From MSPOR6 sp964652195 (lineage in GTDB: Bacteria > Poribacteria > WGA-4E > WGA-3G), in contig CAZZBB010000050.1 of NCBI GenBank assembly GCA_964652195.1, positions 1-64,000 of the forward strand: DNA of 64,000 nucleotides, in the 5' to 3' direction. The notes below the pieces were generated by a model. That model made no database searches. It saw nothing but the letters and a program-made list of their open reading frames with translations, and had not been told where the DNA came from. Made by a program: the position numbers and the translations under genes. This document shows positions 17,034 through 25,304 of the stretch, piece after piece (the stretch's first letter is position 1; each line of letters starts with the position of its first letter).

Positions 17034-17705
17034 ATGATTTCAGTAATTATACCTGTCCTTAATGAAGATAGGATTTTAGAAAAGACACTACGTAGACTAC
17101 AACCTGAGTTGAGCGGACATGAACTAATAATTGTGGATGGTGGTAGTACAGACACAACGGTTGAAATTGCTAAAGAATATGGTACGGTTATCAGTTCTGA
17201 TAGAGGACGCGCAAAACAATTAAATGCTGGAGCTAAAAAAGCAAATGGTGAAATACTTATTTTTTTACATGCCGATGTATGGTTAGAACAAGGCGCAATT
17301 TCTGAAGTAGAGAGAGCAATCACATCTGGATTTGTGGGAGGAGGTTTTCTGCAGAAAATAGATGGAAAAAACCTACTCTACCGAATTATAGAGAAGTCTG
17401 CAGACCTCCGTGGAAAATATCTAAAAATATTTTATGGTGACAGTGGAATCTTTATTACACGACATGGTTTTCAGCAAATTGGTGGTTTTCCTGATGTTCC
17501 AATAATGGAAGAGATTGAATTTTCAAAAGCAATGCACAAGCTTGGAAAAACACTGATGGTAAGTCCACAAATACATATATCCGCACGCAGGTGGGAAACA
17601 GGTGGAATTATTCGGACCACATTCATCAACTGGTTAATTACAGTGCTTTACATTTTTGGTTTTTCTACGGACAAACTTGCACAATTGTATAAGAATATTC
17701 GATAA
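17034..17705 (+). CDS. Family 2 glycosyltransferase (TIGR04283-like)
   Basis: A 223-residue GT-A enzyme. It starts MISVIIPVLNED and has VDGGSTDTT (nucleotide binding), GRAKQLNAGA and FLHADVWLE (the D-x-D-like metal region); GDSGIFITRHGFQQIGG and PIMEEIEFSKAMHKLG follow. This order and length match the short TIGR04283 glycosyltransferases often found with radical-SAM or selenium-associated genes and implicated in arsenosugar-type pathways in some organisms. Here the neighbour is a terpene cyclase, so glycosylation of a terpenoid or lipid is an attractive but unproven role. A C-terminal hydrophobic stretch (INWLITVLYIFGF) could contact the membrane. The ribosome site is weak. Confidence 0.85.
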   Translation: MISVIIPVLNEDRILEKTLRRLQPELSGHELIIVDGGSTDTTVEIAKEYGTVISSDRGRAKQLNAGAKKANGEILIFLHADVWLEQGAISEVERAITSGFVGGGFLQKIDGKNLLYRIIEKSADLRGKYLKIFYGDSGIFITRHGFQQIGGFPDVPIMEEIEFSKAMHKLGKTLMVSPQIHISARRWETGGIIRTTFINWLITVLYIFGFSTDKLAQLYKNIR

Positions 17706-17709
17706 AATA

Positions 17710-17739
17710 AACAGGGACAGATTGAATTCTGTCCCTGTT
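17710..17739. terminator. Bidirectional hairpin terminator between convergent genes
   Basis: AACAGGGACAGA (17710-17721) pairs perfectly with TCTGTCCCTGTT (17728-17739), loop of six. On the minus strand it is followed by TTATTTTATC, a fair U-rich tail for the gsp operon; on the plus strand the tail is CAATTT, weaker. Confidence 0.7.
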
Positions 17740-17797
17740 CAATTTAGATGTAGGTGTAAGATGTAATTCTGTTCCTATACTGGTTCCTATAGTTATT

Positions 17798-20700
17798 CTA
17801 TTCTTTCAATGGCTCCTCTATTTTTTCAAAACCATTTCTACCGTTCTGTTGCCAATTATCTGATTTCTGTTTTAATTTCTCGATATCTAATGGATTCTGT
17901 ATATCCACGATATGCGGAGTGATGATGAAGACTATCTCTGTATCTTGGACTTCAGTTTCAGTACTCTTGAAAAGCCTACCAAGTAATGGGATATCTCCAA
18001 GAATGGGAACTTTATTCTCGACTTCCTTCTGTTTTTTACGGATAATACCTCCAACAACAAGCTGTTGTCCGTCTTCTACATCTATATAAACGCTCAGAGT
18101 ATTATCATCTGTAATTGGGGCGTTAAATTCTGTAAACTCTATGAAATTACTGGCACTGATGTTAGTAATGTCTAAACCAATTGTCCTTTTACTATCTTCT
18201 CCTGCTTTTGATCTTGCAATATAGGGTGTTAGACTAATATTAATCCCAACGGGTGGATCAATAAAGTCATAATTGAAGAGTGGTTGTGTTGCCGTATCTC
18301 CCAAGATACTGTTTGTATCAACACTCTGTAAATATGGAATTCGTCTTCCACTACTCCAAGTCGCTGGTCTACTATCCCGTGTTAGTAGTGAGGGTGTAGA
18401 TAGTGTTTTGACCTTATTCTCACGCATTAGTGTGTGTAGTAGTGCCATATACTCTTTCGTAGCTAAACTGTAATTAAAACCTGAGATTTCCTGGTCAAGA
18501 CCGAGTTTTGATTCAGCATCTCCAATAAGAGGATTTCTTGAATTCAGTTCTATTCCCCCCAAATTCCTTTCATTTACTGTCGCCTCTATACCAAGTTTCG
18601 TTTTTTCATCAAGGGTAACCTCAAGAATTTTAATATCTATCCAAACTTGTCCTCGAACGAAATCAAGTTTCTTGATGAGTGCTTCAACTTGATTCATATA
18701 TCGTCTTCTTGTGGTAACAATAAGAGAATTTGTGTCTGTTTCAGCAAAAACGGTAACCTTTCCGAATAAAGAATTAATATCTGTTGGTTCATCATTGAAG
18801 GTATCTTGAATGAATCTACTGAAGCCGAATCCCCCTTCATCTTCTTGTTCCCGTCCCTGCCATACCTGTGATAGAATCTGTGCTATTGCGTCTGCGGTGG
18901 CATATTCAAGACGAATTGTCTTTGTAATTTCTACTTGGTTTGGTGGTGTAGGAACGTCAATTTGTCCAATAAATTCCTCAATCAGGTCAAAGTTTCGTTT
19001 TGTTCCTGTTGATACAATCACAGCATTCAAATTACTGTAGGGTTGAGCAGTGACATTACCTGCGAGTGATCCTTGTGTTTGTGCGGATGTTGCAGTTGTT
19101 GACTGTCGACTACGAATCCACCACCAATCATCATATCGATTTCCACTGGTACTTTGGTTCCCTCCATAATGTGAATTGAGTAGTTCAGCGACATTGTTTG
19201 CATCAGCATACTTTAGGTTGAATATGCGGGTACCCCACTCTTGTTCTGGCATATTCACATCAAGTTTTGCTACTAATTCATCTATCATTGGAAAATTCTG
19301 TGTTGCAGTCGTAATAATAAGGGCATTGAGTCTTACATCGAAAACTATGTGTACCTCACCTTGTACACCAAAACCCCCACCAGATGAATCATCACCACTA
19401 TCACGATCCCACCAAGGACGATACCTGTCATATTCATCTCCGCCAGTATCTCCTTCAAACAGTTCTTGTAAATTAGTGGACATATCTTCAGCATTTGCAT
19501 GCTTCAGGAAATACATTTTGATCTCTTCCGATGTCTTTTTCTGATCAAGTTCATTGATTAATTTTTCAATAATTGTAAAGTTACGTGGGTCGGAGGATAC
19601 AACTACTACATTTAATCGATCATTGCGAGATAAATTTACTAAACCTACAATACCTTGAAATAAATCACCTGTCCTTACTTCATCTCGCCGATATGTAAGC
19701 ATTTCGAGGATATCTTCTCTGTCAAAAGACCTTCTACCGCCTTGTATATTATTTCCTGTGATAATTTCTTCCAGTGTAGTGACTACCTCTTCTGCAGAAG
19801 CAAATTTTAAACGATATGTCCGAATTTCAGTCTGGAGTGAGGGCGCATTATCAAGATGGGTAATTATCTCTTTTACAATTACAAGGTTATCTTCAGATGC
19901 CTTAAGAATAAGGGTGTTTGAGTTAGTATCTGCATAGACCCTAATCATCCCTTCAATCAATTCAACACCTGAACCTTCTTCTATTGCTTCTTTAATCTGT
20001 TCAGGATCAATTCCAATCGCTCCTCTTATCGGTTTTGTATCTTCTCTGTTATCTTCAAAAACCCGATTGAGTGTCTGCGCGACTGCTTGAGCATCTGCAG
20101 AAGTAAGAGGAATTACAGCTATTTTCAATGGGAAACGTTCCCCAGCATCTGCAAATTGTAAGATTGAGACGATTCTGTGGACGCTCGATGATACATCGGT
20201 AATGACAAGTGCATTTGTGACATTATCAGCAAATATATTAGCTTTGTTATTCAATAAAGGTTTAAGCGCGTTAACTTGCTCTGATGCGGATGCGTTTTGT
20301 AGTTGAATTATGTAGGTTTGTATTTCATCAGTTAGTTCAACTTGATCAGGATCAGGGGTAATTCTTTTAACCGGACCCGTCATGATAATTGCTTTGTCAA
20401 AAGTCGTTACAATAAGTGTGCTATTTCTTCTTACTAATGTTAGGTTATATTGGGCAAGTACGGTTTTGACTTCCTCAATGACTTCTTCAATAGTTACATC
20501 AAAAAGGTTGATTAATGAAAATCTTTTGTTACGAATATCATCTTCAGTTGCAATGATGGTAAGATCAGTTTCTCGTGATAACCATTCCAAGACGTTTTTT
20601 ATGTCTTGACTGGTAAAGTTGAAGTTAACCTTTGTGGCTCTTCCAGTTTCTTCATCCCTTTCAACCACTTCCATCTGTCCGCGGTCTTGTGCCAACGAGT

Positions 20701-20806
20701 CTGTATGCATCAGTCCAAAAATGCAAAGACATATTAGAACACCTAAACATAGATTCTGTTTCTGTTTCCATATTGGACTAATTACATTTTTAAAGATATA
20801 AATCAT
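17798..20806 (-). CDS. gspD: Type II secretion secretin GspD, second paralogue
   Basis: An outer-membrane secretin of 1002 residues: signal sequence (residues about 10-40), N0 domain (NFNFTSQDIKNVLEWLS), three or more N1-like repeats with VNALKPLLNN- and VVTTLEEI-type segments, then the secretin domain with VPILGDIPLLGRLF and TEVVFxITPHIV-type sequence near the end. It is longer than typical GspD (about 650-700) because of extra N-type repeats and Gly/Asp-rich loops. The frame runs upstream to 20833, but the ATG at 20806 has the same GAGGA ribosome site and leader as the paralogue and is chosen. It is very similar to the protein encoded immediately upstream (20956-23961), with an almost identical C-terminal barrel. 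It may form mixed or alternative channels. Confidence 0.9.
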   Translation of the reverse strand: MIYIFKNVISPIWKQKQNLCLGVLICLCIFGLMHTDSLAQDRGQMEVVERDEETGRATKVNFNFTSQDIKNVLEWLSRETDLTIIATEDDIRNKRFSLINLFDVTIEEVIEEVKTVLAQYNLTLVRRNSTLIVTTFDKAIIMTGPVKRITPDPDQVELTDEIQTYIIQLQNASASEQVNALKPLLNNKANIFADNVTNALVITDVSSSVHRIVSILQFADAGERFPLKIAVIPLTSADAQAVAQTLNRVFEDNREDTKPIRGAIGIDPEQIKEAIEEGSGVELIEGMIRVYADTNSNTLILKASEDNLVIVKEIITHLDNAPSLQTEIRTYRLKFASAEEVVTTLEEIITGNNIQGGRRSFDREDILEMLTYRRDEVRTGDLFQGIVGLVNLSRNDRLNVVVVSSDPRNFTIIEKLINELDQKKTSEEIKMYFLKHANAEDMSTNLQELFEGDTGGDEYDRYRPWWDRDSGDDSSGGGFGVQGEVHIVFDVRLNALIITTATQNFPMIDELVAKLDVNMPEQEWGTRIFNLKYADANNVAELLNSHYGGNQSTSGNRYDDWWWIRSRQSTTATSAQTQGSLAGNVTAQPYSNLNAVIVSTGTKRNFDLIEEFIGQIDVPTPPNQVEITKTIRLEYATADAIAQILSQVWQGREQEDEGGFGFSRFIQDTFNDEPTDINSLFGKVTVFAETDTNSLIVTTRRRYMNQVEALIKKLDFVRGQVWIDIKILEVTLDEKTKLGIEATVNERNLGGIELNSRNPLIGDAESKLGLDQEISGFNYSLATKEYMALLHTLMRENKVKTLSTPSLLTRDSRPATWSSGRRIPYLQSVDTNSILGDTATQPLFNYDFIDPPVGINISLTPYIARSKAGEDSKRTIGLDITNISASNFIEFTEFNAPITDDNTLSVYIDVEDGQQLVVGGIIRKKQKEVENKVPILGDIPLLGRLFKSTETEVQDTEIVFIITPHIVDIQNPLDIEKLKQKSDNWQQNGRNGFEKIEEPLKE

Positions 20807-20868
20807 TGATAAGTCCTCACAATCCAAGAACACATTCAGCGGCTTGTCTTCTTATTATTGGTATAAAA

Positions 20869-20901
20869 TTTGTATATCATTTGTATAATATTTGTATAAT
20901 A
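20869..20901. repeat. 11-bp tandem repeats between the two secretin genes
   Basis: TTTGTATATCA, TTTGTATAATA and TTTGTATAATA follow one another (20869-20901), with a partial unit GTATAAAA before them. The period equals about one helical turn. They lie in the 149-bp gap upstream of the second secretin gene, a position suited to a regulator site or internal promoter; minus-strand TATTATAC sequences are present. Confidence 0.65.
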
Positions 20902-20955
20902 TGTGCTATATTCAACTTTGTCTATTATAAAGGAAATTCAGTAAAAATGAAGTTA

Positions 20956-23900
20956 TCAATTATTAGACTTCTTTTCATCTATTCTTTGAAACTCACCTTT
21001 ATCGTTTTTTTGCCAGTTTTCTGCTTTCTGTCTTAATTTTTCAAGATCTTCAGGATTCTGTATATCCACGATATGCGGAGTGATGATAAAGACTATCTCT
21101 GTATCTTGGACTTCAGTTTCAGTGCTCTTGAATAGTCTTCCAAGTAAAGGAATATCCCCAAGTATTGGTACTTTATTTTCAACTTGCTTTTGTTTCTTTC
21201 TGATGATACCCCCGACAACAAGCTGCTGACCATCTTCGACGTCAATATAGACACTGAGTGAATTGTCATCAGTAATAGGAGCATTAAATTCAGTAAACTC
21301 TATAAAATTGCTCGCGCTAATATTTGTAATGTCTAAACCAATTGTCCTTTTACCATCTTCTCCTGCTTTTGATCTTGCAATATACGGAATAAGACTAATA
21401 TTAATTCCGACTGGCGGATCAATAAAGTCGTAATTAAAGAGTGGTTGTGTTGCTGTATCACCGAGAATACTATTTGTATCAACACTCTGTAAGTATGGAA
21501 TTCGTCTACCACTACTCCAAGTTGCTGCCCTACTATCCCGTGTCAAAAGTGAGGGTGTAGAAAGGGTTTTAACTTTATTCTCACGCATTAGTGTGTGTAG
21601 TAGTGCCATATACTCTTTTGTTGCTAAACTGTAGTTAAAACCGGTTATTTCCTGACTTAGACCGAGTTGCGCATTCGTATCTCCAACAAGAGGATTACTC
21701 GAATTGAGTTCAATACCTCCCAATTTCCTTTCATTTGCTGCGACTTCTATACCAAGTTTTGTCGTTTCATCAAGGGTGACTTCAAGAATCCTAATATCTA
21801 TCCATACTTGTCCCCGTACGAAATCAAGTTCTTTAATTAATGCTCTAACTTGATCAAAATAACGCCTTCTCGTTGTGACGATGAGTGAATTTGTATCTGT
21901 ATCAGCAAAAACGGTTACCTTTCCATGCAATGAATTAATATCTGTTGGTTCGTCGCTGCTGGTAGTTTCTCTAAAAAACCTGCTAAAACTAAAACCATCT
22001 TGATTGTCTTGGTCTTCCCAGACTTGGGAAAGTACTTCAGCAATAGTTTCTGCTGTTGCATATTCAAGGCGGATAGTGTCTGTAATTTCAACTTGCTCTT
22101 CAGGGGTGGGCACGTCAATCTGTTTAATAAAATCTTCGATCATTTCAAAATTTCTTTTGGTGCCAGTAGAAATAATGATTGCATTCAGATTAACAAAAGG
22201 TTGAGCGGATACGTTACCAGCCAAGGAACCCTGTGTCTGAGTGGTTCTTGTATTTGATTCACGAGAACGTCTCCACCACCAATCATCATAAGGATCTCTA
22301 TTGCTACTTTGGTTTCCCCCATAATGTGAGTTGAGTAGTTCAGCGACTTTTTCAGCATCAGCATAATTTAAATAAAATATCTTTGTACCCCACTCTTGAT
22401 CTGGCATGCTAACATCAAGCTTGGCAATAAGGTCATCAATCATTGGAAAATTAGCAGTGGAAGTCGAAATGAGTAAAGCATTCAGACGAACATCATGAAC
22501 TATATGTACATTTCCTTGCACACCGAAACCCCCGCCTTCTGTCGGTTCTCGATCTCGTCGCTCCCACCAAGGTCGATCTCGATCTTGACCTGTACTACCA
22601 CCTTCAAATAAGTCTGTTAAGTTAGCGGAGAGTGCTTCGGCATTGGAATGTTGAAGGAAGTACATTCTCATTTCTTCCTCTGTTTTTTTCTGATCAAGTT
22701 CAGTGATAAGTTTTTCAAGAATTGAGTAATTTCGTGGATCTGTTGAAATAACAACTATGTTTAAACGGTCATTACGAGAAATATTGACTAAACCGATAAT
22801 TCCTTGAAATAGATTTTCAGACAGACCACGATCACGACGATAGCGAAGTAAACGGAACATTTCATCTCTGTCCAATGTTCGTCGTCTACTTCTACCTTGG
22901 ATATTATTACCAGTGATTATCTCTTGAAGTGTAGTAACAACATCTTCTGCTGAAGCGAATTTCAGTCGATATGTACGTATTTCGGTTTGCAGAGTTGGTG
23001 CTTTATCAAGATGTAGTATTATTTCTTTAATAATAACAAGATTATCTTCAGATGCTTTAAGGATGAGTGTATTAGAATCTGCGTCAGCATATACCTTAAT
23101 CATCCCATCAATTAAATTTACTCCTAAACCTTGCTCTATAGCTTGCTTAATCTGTTCTGGATCAACACGAGCATTCCCTACAAACTTCTCATCACTATCT
23201 TCATTATCCTCAAAAACTCTTGTTAGAGTTTGTGCGATTTCTGTTGCATCTGCAGCATTAAGTGGAATTACTGCAATTTTTATCGGAAAACGTTCTCCTT
23301 CATCCGCAAATTGTAAGATGGAGGCAATTCTACGGACATTTGAAGATACATCAGTTACGATAAGGGCATTTGTTGTTTTATCGGCAAAGATATTTGCTCT
23401 ATTACTTAACAAAGGTTTTAATGCGCTGGCTTGATCTGATGCAGAGGCATTCTGTAGCGGTATAATATAAGTCTGGATTTCATCAGTCAGTTCCACTTGT
23501 TCTGGATCAGGTTCAATTTGTTTAACCGGCCCTGTCATCACAATTGCTTTATCAAAAGTTGTTACTACAAGTGTGCTATTTCTTTTTACTAAGGTCAGGT
23601 TATATTGTGACAGGACTATTTTGACTTCTTCAATTACTTGGTCAATGGTTACGTCATACATGTTGATGAGCGAAAATCTCTTACCTTGAATATCATCTTC
23701 GGTAGCAATTATGGTTAGATCGGTTTCGCGTGATAACCATTCTAAGACATTCTTGATTTCTTCACTGGTAAAGTTGAAGTTAACCTTAGTTGCTCTTCCA
23801 GTTTCTTCATCTCTTTCAGCTACTTCCATCTGTCCGCGATCTTGTGCATAGACTTCTGTATTTAAGAGACCAATCAAGCAAAAACTGACTAAAAAGCCAA

Positions 23901-23961
23901 AACATATTTTTCGTTTATTTTCTCTTATTTGAGAAAAATAAAACCTTAAGAGAAATATCAT
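20956..23961 (-). CDS. gspD: Type II secretion secretin GspD, first paralogue
   Basis: A 1001-residue secretin of the same layout as its downstream copy: signal sequence ending near residue 40 (YAQD), N0 domain (NFNFTSEEIKNVLEWLS), repeated N1-type modules, disordered acidic loops, and the C-terminal secretin domain with VDTNSILGDTATQPLFNYDF and VPILGDIPLLGRLF. The start codon overlaps the gspM stop (ATGA), so translation is coupled to the rest of the operon; this copy is probably the primary GspD. It delivers folded proteins across the outer membrane. Synonymous differences from the second copy are frequent, while protein sequence is conserved, which points to an old duplication under purifying selection. 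Confidence 0.93.
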   Translation of the reverse strand: MIFLLRFYFSQIRENKRKICFGFLVSFCLIGLLNTEVYAQDRGQMEVAERDEETGRATKVNFNFTSEEIKNVLEWLSRETDLTIIATEDDIQGKRFSLINMYDVTIDQVIEEVKIVLSQYNLTLVKRNSTLVVTTFDKAIVMTGPVKQIEPDPEQVELTDEIQTYIIPLQNASASDQASALKPLLSNRANIFADKTTNALIVTDVSSNVRRIASILQFADEGERFPIKIAVIPLNAADATEIAQTLTRVFEDNEDSDEKFVGNARVDPEQIKQAIEQGLGVNLIDGMIKVYADADSNTLILKASEDNLVIIKEIILHLDKAPTLQTEIRTYRLKFASAEDVVTTLQEIITGNNIQGRSRRRTLDRDEMFRLLRYRRDRGLSENLFQGIIGLVNISRNDRLNIVVISTDPRNYSILEKLITELDQKKTEEEMRMYFLQHSNAEALSANLTDLFEGGSTGQDRDRPWWERRDREPTEGGGFGVQGNVHIVHDVRLNALLISTSTANFPMIDDLIAKLDVSMPDQEWGTKIFYLNYADAEKVAELLNSHYGGNQSSNRDPYDDWWWRRSRESNTRTTQTQGSLAGNVSAQPFVNLNAIIISTGTKRNFEMIEDFIKQIDVPTPEEQVEITDTIRLEYATAETIAEVLSQVWEDQDNQDGFSFSRFFRETTSSDEPTDINSLHGKVTVFADTDTNSLIVTTRRRYFDQVRALIKELDFVRGQVWIDIRILEVTLDETTKLGIEVAANERKLGGIELNSSNPLVGDTNAQLGLSQEITGFNYSLATKEYMALLHTLMRENKVKTLSTPSLLTRDSRAATWSSGRRIPYLQSVDTNSILGDTATQPLFNYDFIDPPVGINISLIPYIARSKAGEDGKRTIGLDITNISASNFIEFTEFNAPITDDNSLSVYIDVEDGQQLVVGGIIRKKQKQVENKVPILGDIPLLGRLFKSTETEVQDTEIVFIITPHIVDIQNPEDLEKLRQKAENWQKNDKGEFQRIDEKKSNN

Positions 23962-25229
23962 TGATAGATCCTCGCAATCAAGAACAACTCAACAGTTATC
24001 TTATCTTGTTTATTGTCTGTAGAAATTTTAAGATCTCTCACCATCAACCACTTTGATGAAGTTTCAATTATCCGATTGAGATTTACAAGCTTATCCAATT
24101 CAGCTTTAAACTTCATTTTTATTGAATAACTCTCAGGGGTATATGTTGACGGAGCTAATCTCAATCCTTTTGTAAGCTCTTCAATTTGTGTCTGTATTTT
24201 TTCAAGATACTGTAGCAGAACTAAAATAAGCTGCTTCTTATCTAATTCTTGGTCGTAGTCAGCCATAAGAACATCATAAGTTTCTAAAATTTGACTATTT
24301 GGATTAAAATTAATTTCAGTGGTTGGTTTTTTCGCACCAAAACCGAAGAAACCTGCTTTAGACTCTGATTGTATCTTATAGAATTCCTTTTCAAATAGAG
24401 TACTTTCTGCACCTACAAGTTGTTGTTCAACCATAGAAAGTAGTAGATCAATAAGTTCCATACGGATTGATATCGGTATTTCCTCAGGCAACGATGCAAA
24501 CTCTTCCTCATCAGATTGACTCTGTTTGTTTTCAGTAGTATGGGTATCCGCATAAGAATCTTCATTTGCTTCTTGTTTTTCATCATTTTCAGGTTTATCT
24601 GTATCCGCATTCTCTATTAAATCTGGACTTTTTAACTTATCATGATTCTTTTCTGATTCATCTCCATTTTCCTCTGACTCATCTAACCATGCATTCATCA
24701 GTAGGTCCATCATTTCTTCTTCTGCTTCGACTTCAGCATTTTCCTGTGCTTGTTTTTCAGCATCAATTTCAGACTGTAAGATGTCTTTATCGGTTTCAAG
24801 TCTCTTCTGGTAGAGAAAGTTGATTAAGTTACGCCGAGCTTGAGGTGATATTTTCTCTGTTTTTTTGCCTGGTATAGGTTCCATATTCAACTGATAATTC
24901 TGTGGAATTCGGGCATCTTTTACTATTGATGTGATTTTTGCACGTATGACAGTTTCAGGAAAATTATCGTTAAAAATCGATTCATCCTTACCTTCATCGG
25001 CAAGTCCAGTTTTCTGGAATAATCCAATTTCAATAGGTATAAGCATCCTTGAGGCGGCTACTAAATCTTTAGATGTTTGAAGAGTTTGTTTTTTCGCAGC
25101 CATCTCTTCGTTTGATAGCATTTTGTATAGACCAGGTCCCCATTGTGTAACTAATGCTATAATTAGTACCACCCCAAGAATACCAAGAAGTAATTTGGTC
25201 TGTGTTGTAAGTTGTAAATCTAAATTCAC
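23958..25229 (-). CDS. GspM/PilO-like type II secretion platform protein
   Basis: A 423-residue bitopic membrane protein: short cytoplasmic start, one transmembrane helix (LLLGILGVVLIIALV, residues about 13-30), coiled-coil periplasmic region and ferredoxin-like ends. Position after the PilM/GspL-like gene and before gspD, with this topology, identifies it as the GspM/PilO-type partner; sequence alone is weak. Typical GspM has about 160-200 residues. Here an acidic low-complexity insert (about residues 165-245, Glu/Asp/Asn-rich) and further helices more than double it. Its last bases overlap the secretin start codon. Confidence 0.7.
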   Translation of the reverse strand: MNLDLQLTTQTKLLLGILGVVLIIALVTQWGPGLYKMLSNEEMAAKKQTLQTSKDLVAASRMLIPIEIGLFQKTGLADEGKDESIFNDNFPETVIRAKITSIVKDARIPQNYQLNMEPIPGKKTEKISPQARRNLINFLYQKRLETDKDILQSEIDAEKQAQENAEVEAEEEMMDLLMNAWLDESEENGDESEKNHDKLKSPDLIENADTDKPENDEKQEANEDSYADTHTTENKQSQSDEEEFASLPEEIPISIRMELIDLLLSMVEQQLVGAESTLFEKEFYKIQSESKAGFFGFGAKKPTTEINFNPNSQILETYDVLMADYDQELDKKQLILVLLQYLEKIQTQIEELTKGLRLAPSTYTPESYSIKMKFKAELDKLVNLNRIIETSSKWLMVRDLKISTDNKQDKITVELFLIARIYQ

Positions 25230-25304
25230 TATTTTATCCTTATCAATCTTTAGGAGATATAAATCCCGTTAGAATGTGTAAGACTATTGTTATTCTTTTT
25301 TCTT

